NCBI GenBank assembly: GCA_964594625.1
Contig: CAZQNC010000008.1
Span: 1-26,116 of the forward strand
Source: CAZESS01 sp964594625
GTDB lineage: Archaea > Thermoplasmatota > E2 > UBA202 > DSCA01
Length of the DNA: 26,116 nucleotides
Direction of reading: 5' to 3'
The translations under genes were made by a program, and so were the position numbers. Below are positions 7,263 through 14,226 of the stretch, piece by piece. Every line of letters starts with the position of its first letter. The stretch's first letter is position 1. The notes beneath the pieces are model-generated. The model ran no database searches. It had not been told where the DNA came from and saw nothing but the letters and a program-made list of their open reading frames with translations.

Positions 7263-7676
7263 TCAATCGCTGCCTCGGCCCTGCAACCGCTGTTGCAGTT
7301 CCTGGACACGCGCCCGGATGTCCTGGGAGGCCTCGATGAGCTTTTCCTCCCGCTGCCGGAGCTCCTCCATGCGTTTCTCCAGGAAATCACTGGCGGTGCT
7401 GACCGATTTCTCGACGACCACGTCGCTGCCGACGCCGGTGAGCACCCGCTCGGTGTCCGCAATGGTGGCGCGCATGAACACGTTGCCGCCCAGCGGGACG
7501 AGCATCTGCTCCCCCTCGGCACCCTCGGCGATATCCTCAAGTGCGTTCTGGGCCTGCTGGCATTCCCCGATGAACTCGTCGAGGAGCTGCATCTGCCGGT
7601 AGAGCGTGTCCATCTGCTCCTGGTATTCCTGCAAGAGATACATGTCGTTTTGCTGCATATTTCCTGCTTCCATCAT
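7263..7676 (-). CDS. pfdA: Prefoldin alpha subunit
   Basis: Prefoldin alpha forms an alpha2-beta4 jellyfish-shaped chaperone that captures unfolded chains and passes them to the thermosome. The 137-residue protein has the expected layout: an N-terminal coiled coil rich in Gln/Glu/Leu, a central beta-hairpin segment with LVPLGGNVFMRATI and VLTGVGSDVVVEKSV, and a C-terminal coiled coil with LEKRMEELRQREEKL. ATG 7676 and ATG 7673 are both possible; GGTGA in the preceding gene's stop region is 2 nt from the first and 5 nt from the second, so the second may be used. It sits between the L18a/LX gene and ftsY, a well-known archaeal gene order. Confidence 0.93.
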   Translation of the reverse strand: MMEAGNMQQNDMYLLQEYQEQMDTLYRQMQLLDEFIGECQQAQNALEDIAEGAEGEQMLVPLGGNVFMRATIADTERVLTGVGSDVVVEKSVSTASDFLEKRMEELRQREEKLIEASQDIRARVQELQQRLQGRGSD

Positions 7677-7678
7677 AA

Positions 7679-7906
7679 TCACCTTTCAAGCTGATATCGA
7701 ACCGCGAGGTTTTCCACGTCATCTATCGACATTTCCACCACGTTTTCGATGTTGATATTCTTCCGCTTGACCTTGTGGTTGCTGCCGATGAGGGAGAGCA
7801 CTTTTTCTCTGGCTGCATCCTCGCCGTCGCTGGCAACCTCTTTTTTGAACGGCTGCCACGTGTTTTTCATGTAAAAGGTTCCTTCAACCCGGTATGCTTT
7901 TGCCAT
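7679..7906 (-). CDS. rpl18a: Ribosomal protein L18a/LX (archaeal 50S)
   Basis: LX is a small archaeal large-subunit protein related to eukaryotic L18a (eL20). The 75-residue product matches the family: MAKAYRVEGTF at the start, then AREKVLSLIGSNHKVKRKNINIENV and a short C-terminus ending LAVRYQLER. ATG 7906 is chosen over GTG 7915 because an AGGTGA site lies 5 nt before it, inside the end of the aIF6 gene. The gene starts one base after the aIF6 stop and is followed directly by prefoldin alpha. Confidence 0.93.
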   Translation of the reverse strand: MAKAYRVEGTFYMKNTWQPFKKEVASDGEDAAREKVLSLIGSNHKVKRKNINIENVVEMSIDDVENLAVRYQLER

Positions 7907-7907
7907 T

Positions 7908-8579
7908 TTAGTCACCTGCTAAACGTAATGCTTCTTCTATCCTGCCCATCTCGATGCCCGTGGTCGCGGTGCCCATGACCGCTCCGGTGCCGTTGGCCAC
8001 GATGCCGGCTCCCACGTAGGGCACGCCGTGGTTGACGGTGCCGATGTCCGCCGGCACGCCGAACAGCGCCTCGAGCTGCTCTTTTTCCTCCTCGGCCACC
8101 TTGGGATGGCACAGCAGCCCCCGGTTGGTGGCCACGGCGACCATACCCACGGTTTTTATAGACGAGATGGTGCCGCGTTGCACCTCGACATCCAGCACGT
8201 CCTTTATATCATTTATCGTGTCGTCCTGGAGCATGGGATGGACGAGGGCGCCGGTGTCGTTGACGAGGACGTTGTTGCCGGCTGCGTTGAACCTGTCCGT
8301 CATGACGAGCACGTTGCCGTCGAACTGCTGCCGCAGCACGCCCAGCTCATGCTCGGAGATGAAATCGGTGACCACCGCTCCATGGGAGTTCATGGCCAGC
8401 AGCGACCCTGTGATGGGGCTGCCGCCGATGCCCAGCGCGGCGACGTCCACCTGCAGGGAGGCGGCCACGCGCTCCCGGCTGTTTTCGTCCAGGGAGGGGT
8501 CGATGAACGCGACGTCGTCGTTTGCCCGGCAGTAGACACCGAGATAGGGATTGTTGTTAAAATCCAGCCGTTTCAGCAT
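7908..8579 (-). CDS. eif6: Translation initiation factor aIF6
   Basis: aIF6 binds the large ribosomal subunit and prevents premature joining with the small subunit; it also acts in subunit maturation. The 223-residue protein has the family length and a pseudo-fivefold repeat of short units, such as NPYLGVYCRANDDVAFI, GIGGSPITGSLLAMNSHGAVV, TDRFNAAGNNVLVNDTGALVHP and VNHGVPYVGAGIVANGTGAVMG. The start is ATG 8579 (MLKRLDFNNNP). The frame extends upstream through the L31e acidic tail but that is a shadow of its repetitive sequence. It follows L31e by about 10 bp, and its last codons hold the ribosome binding site for L18a/LX. Confidence 0.96.
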   Translation of the reverse strand: MLKRLDFNNNPYLGVYCRANDDVAFIDPSLDENSRERVAASLQVDVAALGIGGSPITGSLLAMNSHGAVVTDFISEHELGVLRQQFDGNVLVMTDRFNAAGNNVLVNDTGALVHPMLQDDTINDIKDVLDVEVQRGTISSIKTVGMVAVATNRGLLCHPKVAEEEKEQLEALFGVPADIGTVNHGVPYVGAGIVANGTGAVMGTATTGIEMGRIEEALRLAGD

Positions 8580-8589
8580 GGTCACGACA

Positions 8590-8995
8590 CTACGCCGCCT
8601 CCTTCTCCTTCTCCTCCTCGTCGTTGCGCTGCTCCGTTTCTTCGGAGGCATCCTCCACCACCGTTTCGTCCTCCTCGTCGCCTTCCGGTGCTTTCTCCGG
8701 TTCTTCTTCCTGCGCTTCCTGCGGTTCCTCGGAAGGCTCTTCTACGTCCTCGGCGGGCGCGACGGGTTCCTCGGCTGCTTCCTCCGCCTCGTCTGGCTCT
8801 TCTTCCACTTCCTCGACCGGTTTTTCAGGCTCGGATGCCGCTTCTTCCTGCGCTTCCTCAACGGCTTCCATTTCCTCCGCTTCTTCAGGTATCTCCGCTG
8901 CAGCTTCCACGGGTTCCTCGGCTGCTTCCTCCATTTCCTCCGCGGGCGCCACCGCTTCAGCTTCTTCTTCCGCTTCGGCGCGCTCGACGACCTCC
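8590..8995 (-). repeat. Low-complexity GAR/GCN-rich tract encoding the L31e acidic tail
   Basis: The plus strand here is a long run of TTC, TCC, CTC and GCT-type triplets (minus-strand Glu and Ala codons). It yields long spurious open frames on several frames. Such tracts often differ in length between strains. Confidence 0.8.
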
Positions 8996-9246
8996 GCCTC
9001 CGGGGTGTACGCCCAGACGACGCCGTCGTCGCCCTTGACGCCTTTCACCCGGATGCGACCCGGGATGTTCCCGCGGCCGCGGCTCCAGATGGCCTCGTTC
9101 AGGCTGGCGTCCAGGTGCACGTCATCGCTCTTCATGTGCTTGGCTAAAAAGCGCTGTATATCCTTCACTGCCCGGTTGGTGCGGCGGGGTCGCGGCAGTG
9201 ATTTTGCCCGCATCAATGGAATAGTGTAAATCCGTTCTTCTGGCAT
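8590..9246 (-). CDS. rpl31e: Ribosomal protein L31e with a long acidic C-terminal extension
   Basis: L31e sits near the polypeptide exit tunnel of the 50S subunit. Residues 1 to about 85 are a full L31e: MPEERIYTIPL, RTNRAVKDIQRFLAKHMKSDD and IWSRGRGNIPGRIRVK are diagnostic. Family members are normally about 80-95 residues. Here the chain runs to 218, the last 130 or so being almost only Glu, Ala, Pro, Val, Asp and Ser, with runs such as EEAEEMEAVEEAQEE. No frameshift is needed, and there is no stop between the two parts, so this is one gene with a tail or a fusion. The start ATG 9246 has GGTGAT upstream. It lies between L39e and aIF6 in the translation cluster. The tail might act as a disordered electrostatic element near the tunnel; that is speculation. 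Confidence 0.93.
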   Translation of the reverse strand: MPEERIYTIPLMRAKSLPRPRRTNRAVKDIQRFLAKHMKSDDVHLDASLNEAIWSRGRGNIPGRIRVKGVKGDDGVVWAYTPEAEVVERAEAEEEAEAVAPAEEMEEAAEEPVEAAAEIPEEAEEMEAVEEAQEEAASEPEKPVEEVEEEPDEAEEAAEEPVAPAEDVEEPSEEPQEAQEEEPEKAPEGDEEDETVVEDASEETEQRNDEEEKEKEAA

Positions 9247-9261
9247 TTCATCACCGTTTTA

Positions 9262-9417
9262 TTACTTTTTGAGATTGCTTCGGCGCCAGTGGCGGCGCTT
9301 GGGGTGGCGGAGAAACCGCCGGTTGGTTTTCATGATAATCCAGGCGGGAACGCGCCTGTTCTGCTTGGTCGCCCTGTTCAGGCGTTTCTTTTTCCCCAGA
9401 GACTTGTTTCGTGACAT
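9262..9417 (-). CDS. rpl39e: Ribosomal protein L39e
   Basis: L39e is a tiny, very basic protein lining the ribosomal exit tunnel. The 51 residues read MSRNKSLGKKKRLNRATKQN, then RRVPAWIIMKTNRRFLRHPK and a C-terminal RRHWRRSNLKK, a clear full-length match to the family, including the conserved RHWRR-type end. ATG 9417 is 5 nt after GGAGG. An adjacent ATG at 9420 would add one Met and form an ATGA overlap with the previous gene. It lies between the PDCD5-family gene and L31e. Confidence 0.95.
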   Translation of the reverse strand: MSRNKSLGKKKRLNRATKQNRRVPAWIIMKTNRRFLRHPKRRHWRRSNLKK

Positions 9418-9743
9418 CATTTCCTCCGTATGTTTATATCTCGCTTTTTCGGCGTCAGTCGTTTGATGACCTCTTGAAACTGCTCGTCGTCGATTTTTTC
9501 CTGTATCCGCCCCATCTGATAGAGCCGGATGAGTTGATTTTCCATCATCTCCGCGCGCTGCGGCTGCGCGACGCGGATGCGCCCGAGACGCTCCCGGGCC
9601 TCCGGCGTGAGTATCTGGCGGAGCAGCGCTTTTTTTTGCGCCTGCAGGTATTCCTCCTGCTCTTCACGTGTTTCCTGCTGTCCTTCCTGCTGTTGCTGCT
9701 GCATTTCCTTCATCATGCGCCGCTTGATGTCCTCTGCATCCAT
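9417..9743 (-). CDS. PDCD5-family (TFAR19) DNA-binding protein
   Basis: Archaeal PDCD5-like proteins are small helical bundle proteins, reported to bind DNA; their cellular role is not settled. The 108-residue protein has a charged, Gln/Glu-rich N-terminal helix (MDAEDIKRRMMKEMQQQQQ), a core with RQILTPEARERLGRIRV and RAEMMENQLIRLYQMGRI, then a lysine/arginine-rich C-terminus (LTPKKRDINIRRK), all typical. The start is ATG 9743, at leaderless spacing from a TATA-like CTTAAATAAAATA; an ATG at 9755 inside the gap is less likely. Its stop overlaps the L39e start, and its 3' end supplies the L39e ribosome binding site. Confidence 0.93.
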   Translation of the reverse strand: MDAEDIKRRMMKEMQQQQQEGQQETREEQEEYLQAQKKALLRQILTPEARERLGRIRVAQPQRAEMMENQLIRLYQMGRIQEKIDDEQFQEVIKRLTPKKRDINIRRK

Positions 9744-9757
9744 AGTTCCACACAACT

Positions 9758-9770
9758 TATTTTATTTAAG
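9758..9770 (-). promoter_or_regulatory. Internal TATA-like element before the PDCD5-family gene
   Basis: CTTAAATAAAATA on the minus strand, about 20-27 nt before ATG 9743 in the gap after S19e. This suggests the downstream part of the cluster can be transcribed separately from S19e. Confidence 0.5.
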
Positions 9771-9775
9771 GTTTA

Positions 9776-10195
9776 TCATGCCGACGCGACGTCGTTCGCG
9801 ACGGCGTCGACCAGCGCCTGGCCGTCGGATGTGATAACGCGACCCTCGCCCGCGACCGTGGTGACCAGTCCGGCCTCCTCGAGCTGCTGCAGGCATGTCC
9901 GGACGATGGAGCCGCTGCCCTTCCTGCTCTTGTAGGGCTTCATCTTCCGGTCTCGCTTGCCGCCGTAAAAGCTGCGGAGCCGCTCCGTCCCGATGGGGCC
10001 GCGCATGTAGATCTTGCGCAGGATAGCGGCGATGCGCGTGTACCACCAGTCCGGGTCGTCGGGCTGCCGCTCCCTGTGGACGCCGGTTTTTACCCAGGCT
10101 GCCCATTCGGGCGGCTCGATGCCGTAGTCGCTGTGCAGCCGCTGCGAGAGCGATGCGATGAGCTCATCTGCTGGAACGTCATATGCAGTCGTCAT
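9776..10195 (-). CDS. rps19e: Ribosomal protein S19e
   Basis: S19e is a small-subunit protein needed for late maturation of the 3' end of small-subunit rRNA in eukaryotes, and shared with archaea. The 139-residue protein shows the winged-helix family motifs: AYDVPADELIASLSQRL, PPEWAAWVKTGVHRERQP, WWYTRIAAILRKIYMRGPIG, then LRSFYGGKRDRKMKPYKSRKGSGSIVR and a C-terminal LEEAGLV. Most of the conserved signature around the WWY segment is present. ATG 10195 is chosen because a TATA box lies about 30 nt upstream; the longer frame to 10291 would cross the promoter. It is the first gene of the cluster that runs to ftsY. Confidence 0.95.
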   Translation of the reverse strand: MTTAYDVPADELIASLSQRLHSDYGIEPPEWAAWVKTGVHRERQPDDPDWWYTRIAAILRKIYMRGPIGTERLRSFYGGKRDRKMKPYKSRKGSGSIVRTCLQQLEEAGLVTTVAGEGRVITSDGQALVDAVANDVASA

Positions 10196-10220
10196 TTTCT
10201 CATCGCCCAATGCGGAAGGT

Positions 10221-10228
10221 ATATAAAA
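10221..10228 (-). promoter_or_regulatory. TATA box of the S19e-FtsY cluster
   Basis: TTTTATAT on the minus strand, about 26-33 nt before ATG 10195. It predicts a start site within a few bases of the S19e start codon. Confidence 0.6.
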
Positions 10229-10296
10229 TCTTTTCACCGACGGCGCGGTCCGCGACAACAAGATGTTTATTAACGCCGACGGCATCTCCACCCACC

Positions 10297-11523
10297 ATGC
10301 AGGACGACCGGCGCATGCTCCTCAAGTTCTCCGCCTACGGGTTCCTCAAAAACCTGCGCTTCTTCGAGCCCTTCCTCTACCTTTTCTTTCTTGCCAGCGG
10401 GCTCTCCTACCTGGAAATCGGCACGCTTATCTCCATCCGAGAGATATCGGTCCTCCTCCTCGAAATACCCACGGGCATCGTCGCCGACCTGACAGGACGG
10501 CGGCGGGCCATGATAGCCGCCTTCGGCGCCTACATCACCTCATTCAGCATATTTTACCTGTTCAACGGCTTCACCCTGTTCATCCCGGCTATGCTGCTGT
10601 TCGCCGCAGGCGAGGCATTCCGCTCCGGCACCCACAAGGCCATGATCATGACACATCTCGATACAGAAAACATGGCCGACAAAAAGGTCGCCTACTACGG
10701 CATCACCCGTTCCGCCTCCCGTCTCGGCTCCGCCATATCCGCGCTGCTCGCCGGAATACTCGTCTACCTATGGCAGGGCTACAACGTCATCTTCGCGGTC
10801 AGCATCATTCCCTACCTGCTGGGCATGGCGCTCATGCTGACCTATCCCCGGGAGCTCGACGGCGACCCCGCCACACGGACGCTCTCCGGCCTCTGGAGCC
10901 ACGTAACCGACAGCTTCCGGCAGCTCCTCCGGCGACCCGGCCTGCTCAGAATGGTCGTCAACGCCGCCGTCTACGACGGCTTCTTCAAGATATCCAAGGA
11001 CTACCTGTCCCCCGTCATCGAGCTCTTCGCCGTATCGCTTCCCGCGCTGGTGTTCATCGAGGAGGCCACGGAGCGCACCGCCATCCTGGTCGGCGTGGTC
11101 TATTTCTTCGTCTACCTCAACAGCTATGTTTCCTCCAGAAAATCCGCGGCGTTGATGCACCGCATCGGCAGCCTGCCCCGGGCGCTCAACCTTCTTTTCT
11201 TCACGTTCGCCGGGCTGTTCCTGGCTGCGGCGCTCTTCCTGTACCTCGACGTCCTGCTGCTGTCCATCGCCGCCGTGTTCTTTTTCTTTTCGCTGTACAA
11301 CCTCCGCAAGCCCATGGTCGTCGGATACCTGGGCGACCGCATTGCCCCGGGGCAGCGGGCCACCCTGCTCAGCACACACAACCAGCTGCGCTCCGTCGCC
11401 GGCATGGTCATCGCCCCGTTACTGGGCTTTTTCGCAGACTGGCAGGGCGTGGGCGCCGCCTTTGCTTTCGGGGCCGTGCTGCTGTTCATCGCGGGAGGCG
11501 TCCTGCTCGTCAGGGAGGACTGA
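10297..11523 (+). CDS. Major facilitator superfamily transporter
   Basis: This 408-residue protein has about 12 hydrophobic segments in the MFS layout. The loop after the second helix carries GIVADLTGRRRAM, a good match to MFS motif A (GxxxDRxGRR). Residues about 170-215 form the central cytoplasmic loop with charged segments (YPRELDGDPATRT and SHVTDSFRQLLRR). The later half has GYLGDRIAPGQRATLLS, the motif A-like copy. Substrate cannot be predicted; drug or metabolite export is a common role for this type. ATG 10297 follows a TTTATTAA element by about 25 nt, so it is likely leaderless, and the frame opens further upstream without family support. It is divergent from the S19e operon. Confidence 0.85.
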   Translation: MQDDRRMLLKFSAYGFLKNLRFFEPFLYLFFLASGLSYLEIGTLISIREISVLLLEIPTGIVADLTGRRRAMIAAFGAYITSFSIFYLFNGFTLFIPAMLLFAAGEAFRSGTHKAMIMTHLDTENMADKKVAYYGITRSASRLGSAISALLAGILVYLWQGYNVIFAVSIIPYLLGMALMLTYPRELDGDPATRTLSGLWSHVTDSFRQLLRRPGLLRMVVNAAVYDGFFKISKDYLSPVIELFAVSLPALVFIEEATERTAILVGVVYFFVYLNSYVSSRKSAALMHRIGSLPRALNLLFFTFAGLFLAAALFLYLDVLLLSIAAVFFFFSLYNLRKPMVVGYLGDRIAPGQRATLLSTHNQLRSVAGMVIAPLLGFFADWQGVGAAFAFGAVLLFIAGGVLLVRED

Positions 11524-11532
11524 TGGCAAAAA

Positions 11533-11540
11533 CCTATATG
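11533..11540 (+). promoter_or_regulatory. TATA box for egsA
   Basis: CCTATATG, about 23-30 nt before ATG 11563, just after the MFS stop. It indicates a separate, leaderless egsA transcript. Confidence 0.5.
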
Positions 11541-11562
11541 CCCCTGCGGCATTTCTGGTACA

Positions 11563-12621
11563 ATGCCCTTTAAAAAATCGAAGCTGATGGAGTTTCCCCG
11601 GGACGTCATCGCCGGCCACAACGTCATTGAGGAAATCGTTGACCTCTGCGAAAAGGTACACCTGGGCACCCATCCGCTCGTGGTGCACGACGAAACAACC
11701 AAGGAGCTCGCCGGCAACACCATCATCAACATTCTGCAGGACCACGACTACACGGTGGACGACGTCGTCGTCGGCCAGGCCACCATGGACGAGATAAACC
11801 TGGTCCAGCAGCATGCCACCAAGTGGGGCATCGAGTCACTCATCGCCGTGGGCGGCGGCACCGTCATCGACATCGCCAAGCTTGCCTCGTTCAACTACGG
11901 CGTACCGTTCGTCAGCGTTCCGACGGCTGCGTCGCACGACGGCATCGCCTCCCCCCGGGCGTCCGTCAAAGAGGAACAGGGGTCGGTGTCCAAGCAGGCT
12001 CGCTCGCCCGTTGCCGTGCTCGCCGACACCGCCATCATCTCAAAGGCCCCTTACCGGATGCTCGCGTCGGGATGCGCCGACGTCATCTCCAACCTGACGT
12101 CCATCATGGACTGGCAGCTGGCCTGGCGCCTCAAACGGGAATACTACAGCTCGTTCGCCGTCGCGCTGGCCGAAACCGCCGCCAACCTTTTGATGGAAAA
12201 CGCGGAGTACATCAAGCCCGGCATCGAGGAGTCATCCTGGATCGCGGTGAAATCCATGATCGTTTCAGGTGTGGCGATGTCCGTTGCTAATTCATCCCGG
12301 CCGGCCAGCGGCGCCGAGCACATGTTCAGCCACGCGCTGGACAGCATCGCGCCCGGCAAGTCGATGCACGGCGAGCAGTGCGGCGTCGGCTCCATCATGA
12401 TGATGTACCTCCACGGCGGCGACTGGAAGGGATTCCGGAAGGCGTTGAAGAAAATCGGGGCGCCGACCACGGCCCGGGAGCTCGGTGTCACCGAGGAAGA
12501 AGTGGTCAAGGCGTTGCTCATGGCGCAGAAGGTCCGGCCCCACCGGTACACCATCCTGGGCGCCGACGGATTATCTGCGGACGCAGCCGAGCATCTCGTC
12601 AAGGTCACCGGGGTGGCATAA
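11563..12621 (+). CDS. egsA: sn-Glycerol-1-phosphate dehydrogenase
   Basis: This cytoplasmic enzyme reduces dihydroxyacetone phosphate to sn-glycerol-1-phosphate, fixing the archaeal stereochemistry of membrane lipids. The 352-residue protein has NAD(P)-binding GGGTVIDIAKL (residues 97-107) and PTAASHDGIASP (120-131). It has ADVISN with D173, and two likely zinc ligands in SGAEHMFSHALD (H253) and MHGEQCG (H269), the pattern of the family. ATG 11563 gives the normal N-terminus and sits at leaderless spacing from a TATA box. It is followed one base later by the UPF0179 gene. The cis-prenyltransferase at 18189-19061 acts in the related isoprenoid lipid area but is far from it here. Confidence 0.96.
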   Translation: MPFKKSKLMEFPRDVIAGHNVIEEIVDLCEKVHLGTHPLVVHDETTKELAGNTIINILQDHDYTVDDVVVGQATMDEINLVQQHATKWGIESLIAVGGGTVIDIAKLASFNYGVPFVSVPTAASHDGIASPRASVKEEQGSVSKQARSPVAVLADTAIISKAPYRMLASGCADVISNLTSIMDWQLAWRLKREYYSSFAVALAETAANLLMENAEYIKPGIEESSWIAVKSMIVSGVAMSVANSSRPASGAEHMFSHALDSIAPGKSMHGEQCGVGSIMMMYLHGGDWKGFRKALKKIGAPTTARELGVTEEEVVKALLMAQKVRPHRYTILGADGLSADAAEHLVKVTGVA

Positions 12622-12622
12622 C

Positions 12623-13042
12623 ATGACGTTTGTAACGCTCATCGGAAAAAAACTGGCACATGAGGGCGCCGATTTCATATATGTCGGCGTGACCTCGGAA
12701 TGCCGGGGCTGCCGGCTGAAAACGGTCTGCTCGAACCTGAAGGAGGGGCGCCAGTACCGCATCACAAAGGTGCGGGACAAGCACCATGACTGCGAGCTGC
12801 ACGAGGGCGGCGTGGTCCCCGTCGAAATCGAAAAACTATCCATCGAGACCACCATCTCCAGCGACGCGGCCAAGGGAACCGAGGTCAGCTACACGGAGGT
12901 CACCTGTGACAACGTGGGCTGCGAGCTCTACGCCATCTGCCATCCCGGGGTAGCAGAAAAAAAATACCGCATCATCGAGGTCATCGACGACGTCGACTGC
13001 CCCGAGGGCTACAACCTCAAACGCGTGCAACTGGACGACTGA
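12623..13042 (+). CDS. UPF0179 family protein with internally duplicated four-cysteine units
   Basis: This matches what I recall as UPF0179, a small archaeal family of unknown function. The 139 residues contain eight of the cysteines that matter in two parallel units: C27-x2-C30-x5-C36-x20-C57 and C95-x4-C100-x5-C106-x19-C126. Both have a GCxLxxxC stretch followed by a YRI(T/I)xV strand, so the protein looks like a tandem duplication with two potential metal or Fe-S sites. No membrane segment or signal peptide is seen. ATG 12623 starts one base after the egsA stop, so it is probably co-transcribed. A role is not known; an iron-sulfur or zinc-binding function is my inference from the cysteines. 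Confidence 0.8.
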   Translation: MTFVTLIGKKLAHEGADFIYVGVTSECRGCRLKTVCSNLKEGRQYRITKVRDKHHDCELHEGGVVPVEIEKLSIETTISSDAAKGTEVSYTEVTCDNVGCELYAICHPGVAEKKYRIIEVIDDVDCPEGYNLKRVQLDD

Positions 13043-13061
13043 AGCGGCAGATTTAACAATA

Positions 13062-13069
13062 TTTATATA
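13062..13069 (+). promoter_or_regulatory. TATA box for the 40-residue small gene
   Basis: TTTATATA, about 22-29 nt before ATG 13091, one of the best TATA matches in the window. No larger open frame starts at the expected place, which supports the small gene. Confidence 0.65.
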
Positions 13070-13090
13070 TGGCCATCCTGATTATCAGAT

Positions 13091-13213
13091 ATGCAGGGAT
13101 GGGAACGCATAGGTACCTTTGGGAGAACCCTCCAGATTCACGGCAAGGGTGAGCGCCGGCGTATCATAGACCCGGACGGCCACGTCGTCGTCGAATACGA
13201 CATGAGGGCATAA
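13091..13213 (+). CDS. Small leaderless protein of 40 residues
   Basis: I do not recognise this product. The frame MQGWERIGTFGRTLQIHGKG continues through ERRRIIDPDGHVVVEYDMRA to TAA at 13211-13213. Support comes from its position: a strong TATA box sits about 25 nt before the ATG and the frame fills the gap between the UPF0179 gene and nurA with no wasted space. It has a basic middle (GKGERRR) and a beta-hairpin-like IIDPDGHVVVEY, with no cysteine and no membrane segment. The nurA start is 26 bp after the stop. It could be a small DNA- or RNA-binding accessory protein; nothing shows this directly. Confidence 0.6.
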   Translation: MQGWERIGTFGRTLQIHGKGERRRIIDPDGHVVVEYDMRA

Positions 13214-13238
13214 ATACCCTTTTTCTGTTACAGCCGGG

Positions 13239-14222
13239 ATGATGGAACCACAGGCGCTGCAGCACGTGCTCACCACGCTGCGCACCATACTCCAGGACAG
13301 CGACCGCTTTTCCGGGACGGTAGACGTCGACCTGGACGCCGGCTCGTTCAGCGCCGACCTGTCAGCGGAGCAGTTCACCTCGCTGCAGCCCGCGCCGTCC
13401 GGCCGTACCGTGGCGCTCGATGGGAGCTCCATCCGGGCGCTCGACGGCCTCTCGTTTGTTGTATCGGTCAGCCGGGCTGCCGCGGTGACCGCGGATGAGG
13501 ACATGGTGCGGGATACGCATGTCTCCGGCATGCGGGTCTCCGCGCTGTCCCGTGGCACCTGCGAGGAGGTTTTTCTGGATGCCTACCGTGAGCTGTCCGA
13601 TACGTCGCCGCCGGCGGTGCCGGACACGGTGGAAGAGGCTGCGGGGGCGCTGCGCGGACTGCAGGAGCAGGCGCTGGCCCGGGACATGGTCGGGCAGCTC
13701 GACGTGGGAGACCTGTGTCTGCTGGACGGGGCGCTGCATGGCAACCGGTGGCTGCAGCCCGTGGTCGATGCTACGTGTCGGCTGGCCGCCGAATGCGGCG
13801 TTCATCTCGCTGCGGTGTCCAAGCGGAGCGATCTGGCCGCCCGTGGTATCCCGTTGCTGTACTGGATGCAGCGGCATGGCGACAGGGCCATGCCCGGGCA
13901 GCGATGGCAGTATCCGCTGTCCGAGGAGCGACGTATCTCTGTGGCGAAGCTGTATCCCGCCGCCCGGCATGTCTTCCGTATAGATGTCAATCCATACGAC
14001 GGGGAGCCGGGGGAGGTGCTGCCGCGGCTGGCGTCGCTGTCCGATGACGTAGCGACGCTGGGCTATCCGTATCCATTGGCCGCCGTCCATCGGGCCGTGG
14101 TTATCACCGCCGACGAGGCATCCTACTGGCAGCGGCGGCTGCGGGAGCAGGCATTCCATGAGGGCTTTTCCCGTGACGACTGGGAGGGATTGTTTTATGA
14201 CTACCATGCGTATTTAGGGTGA
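13239..14222 (+). CDS. nurA: NurA 5'-3' nuclease
   Basis: NurA is the nuclease partner of the HerA translocase in archaeal DNA double-strand break end resection. The 327-residue protein carries the NurA-domain landmarks: TVALDGSSIR (catalytic D61), LLDGALHG (D163), AVSKRSDLAARG (K195), HVFRIDV (H244) and GYPYPLAAVHRAV (H284). The RNase H-like fold with these acidic residues binds manganese and degrades DNA. Start is ATG 13239; the next codon is also ATG. A weak TAAATACC element lies in the stop region of the small gene, so nurA may be leaderless. It is followed 4 bp later by herA. Mre11 and Rad50, often in the same operon, are absent from this window. Confidence 0.9.
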   Translation: MMEPQALQHVLTTLRTILQDSDRFSGTVDVDLDAGSFSADLSAEQFTSLQPAPSGRTVALDGSSIRALDGLSFVVSVSRAAAVTADEDMVRDTHVSGMRVSALSRGTCEEVFLDAYRELSDTSPPAVPDTVEEAAGALRGLQEQALARDMVGQLDVGDLCLLDGALHGNRWLQPVVDATCRLAAECGVHLAAVSKRSDLAARGIPLLYWMQRHGDRAMPGQRWQYPLSEERRISVAKLYPAARHVFRIDVNPYDGEPGEVLPRLASLSDDVATLGYPYPLAAVHRAVVITADEASYWQRRLREQAFHEGFSRDDWEGLFYDYHAYLG

Positions 14223-14226
14223 TAGC

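Noticed and set aside
6236..7694. Plus-strand frames of 367 and 306 codons opposite ftsY and prefoldin
   Set aside because: FtsY GTPase motifs and the conserved gene order prove the minus strand; the plus frames have low-complexity Leu/His or Ser content.
8590..8995. Possible CRISPR or tandem repeat array in the TTC/TCC tract
   Set aside because: There are no spacers or regular repeat units, only repeated Glu and Ala codons of the L31e tail.
8028..9038. Long plus-strand open frame of 336 codons
   Set aside because: It is antisense to aIF6 and L31e and consists mainly of Arg/Pro/Leu-rich translation of the acidic-tail repeat. The minus-strand proteins are clear family members.
12485..12622. 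Upstream extension of the UPF0179 gene
   Set aside because: It overlaps the end of egsA in another frame; ATG 12623 directly follows the egsA stop and gives the family N-terminus.
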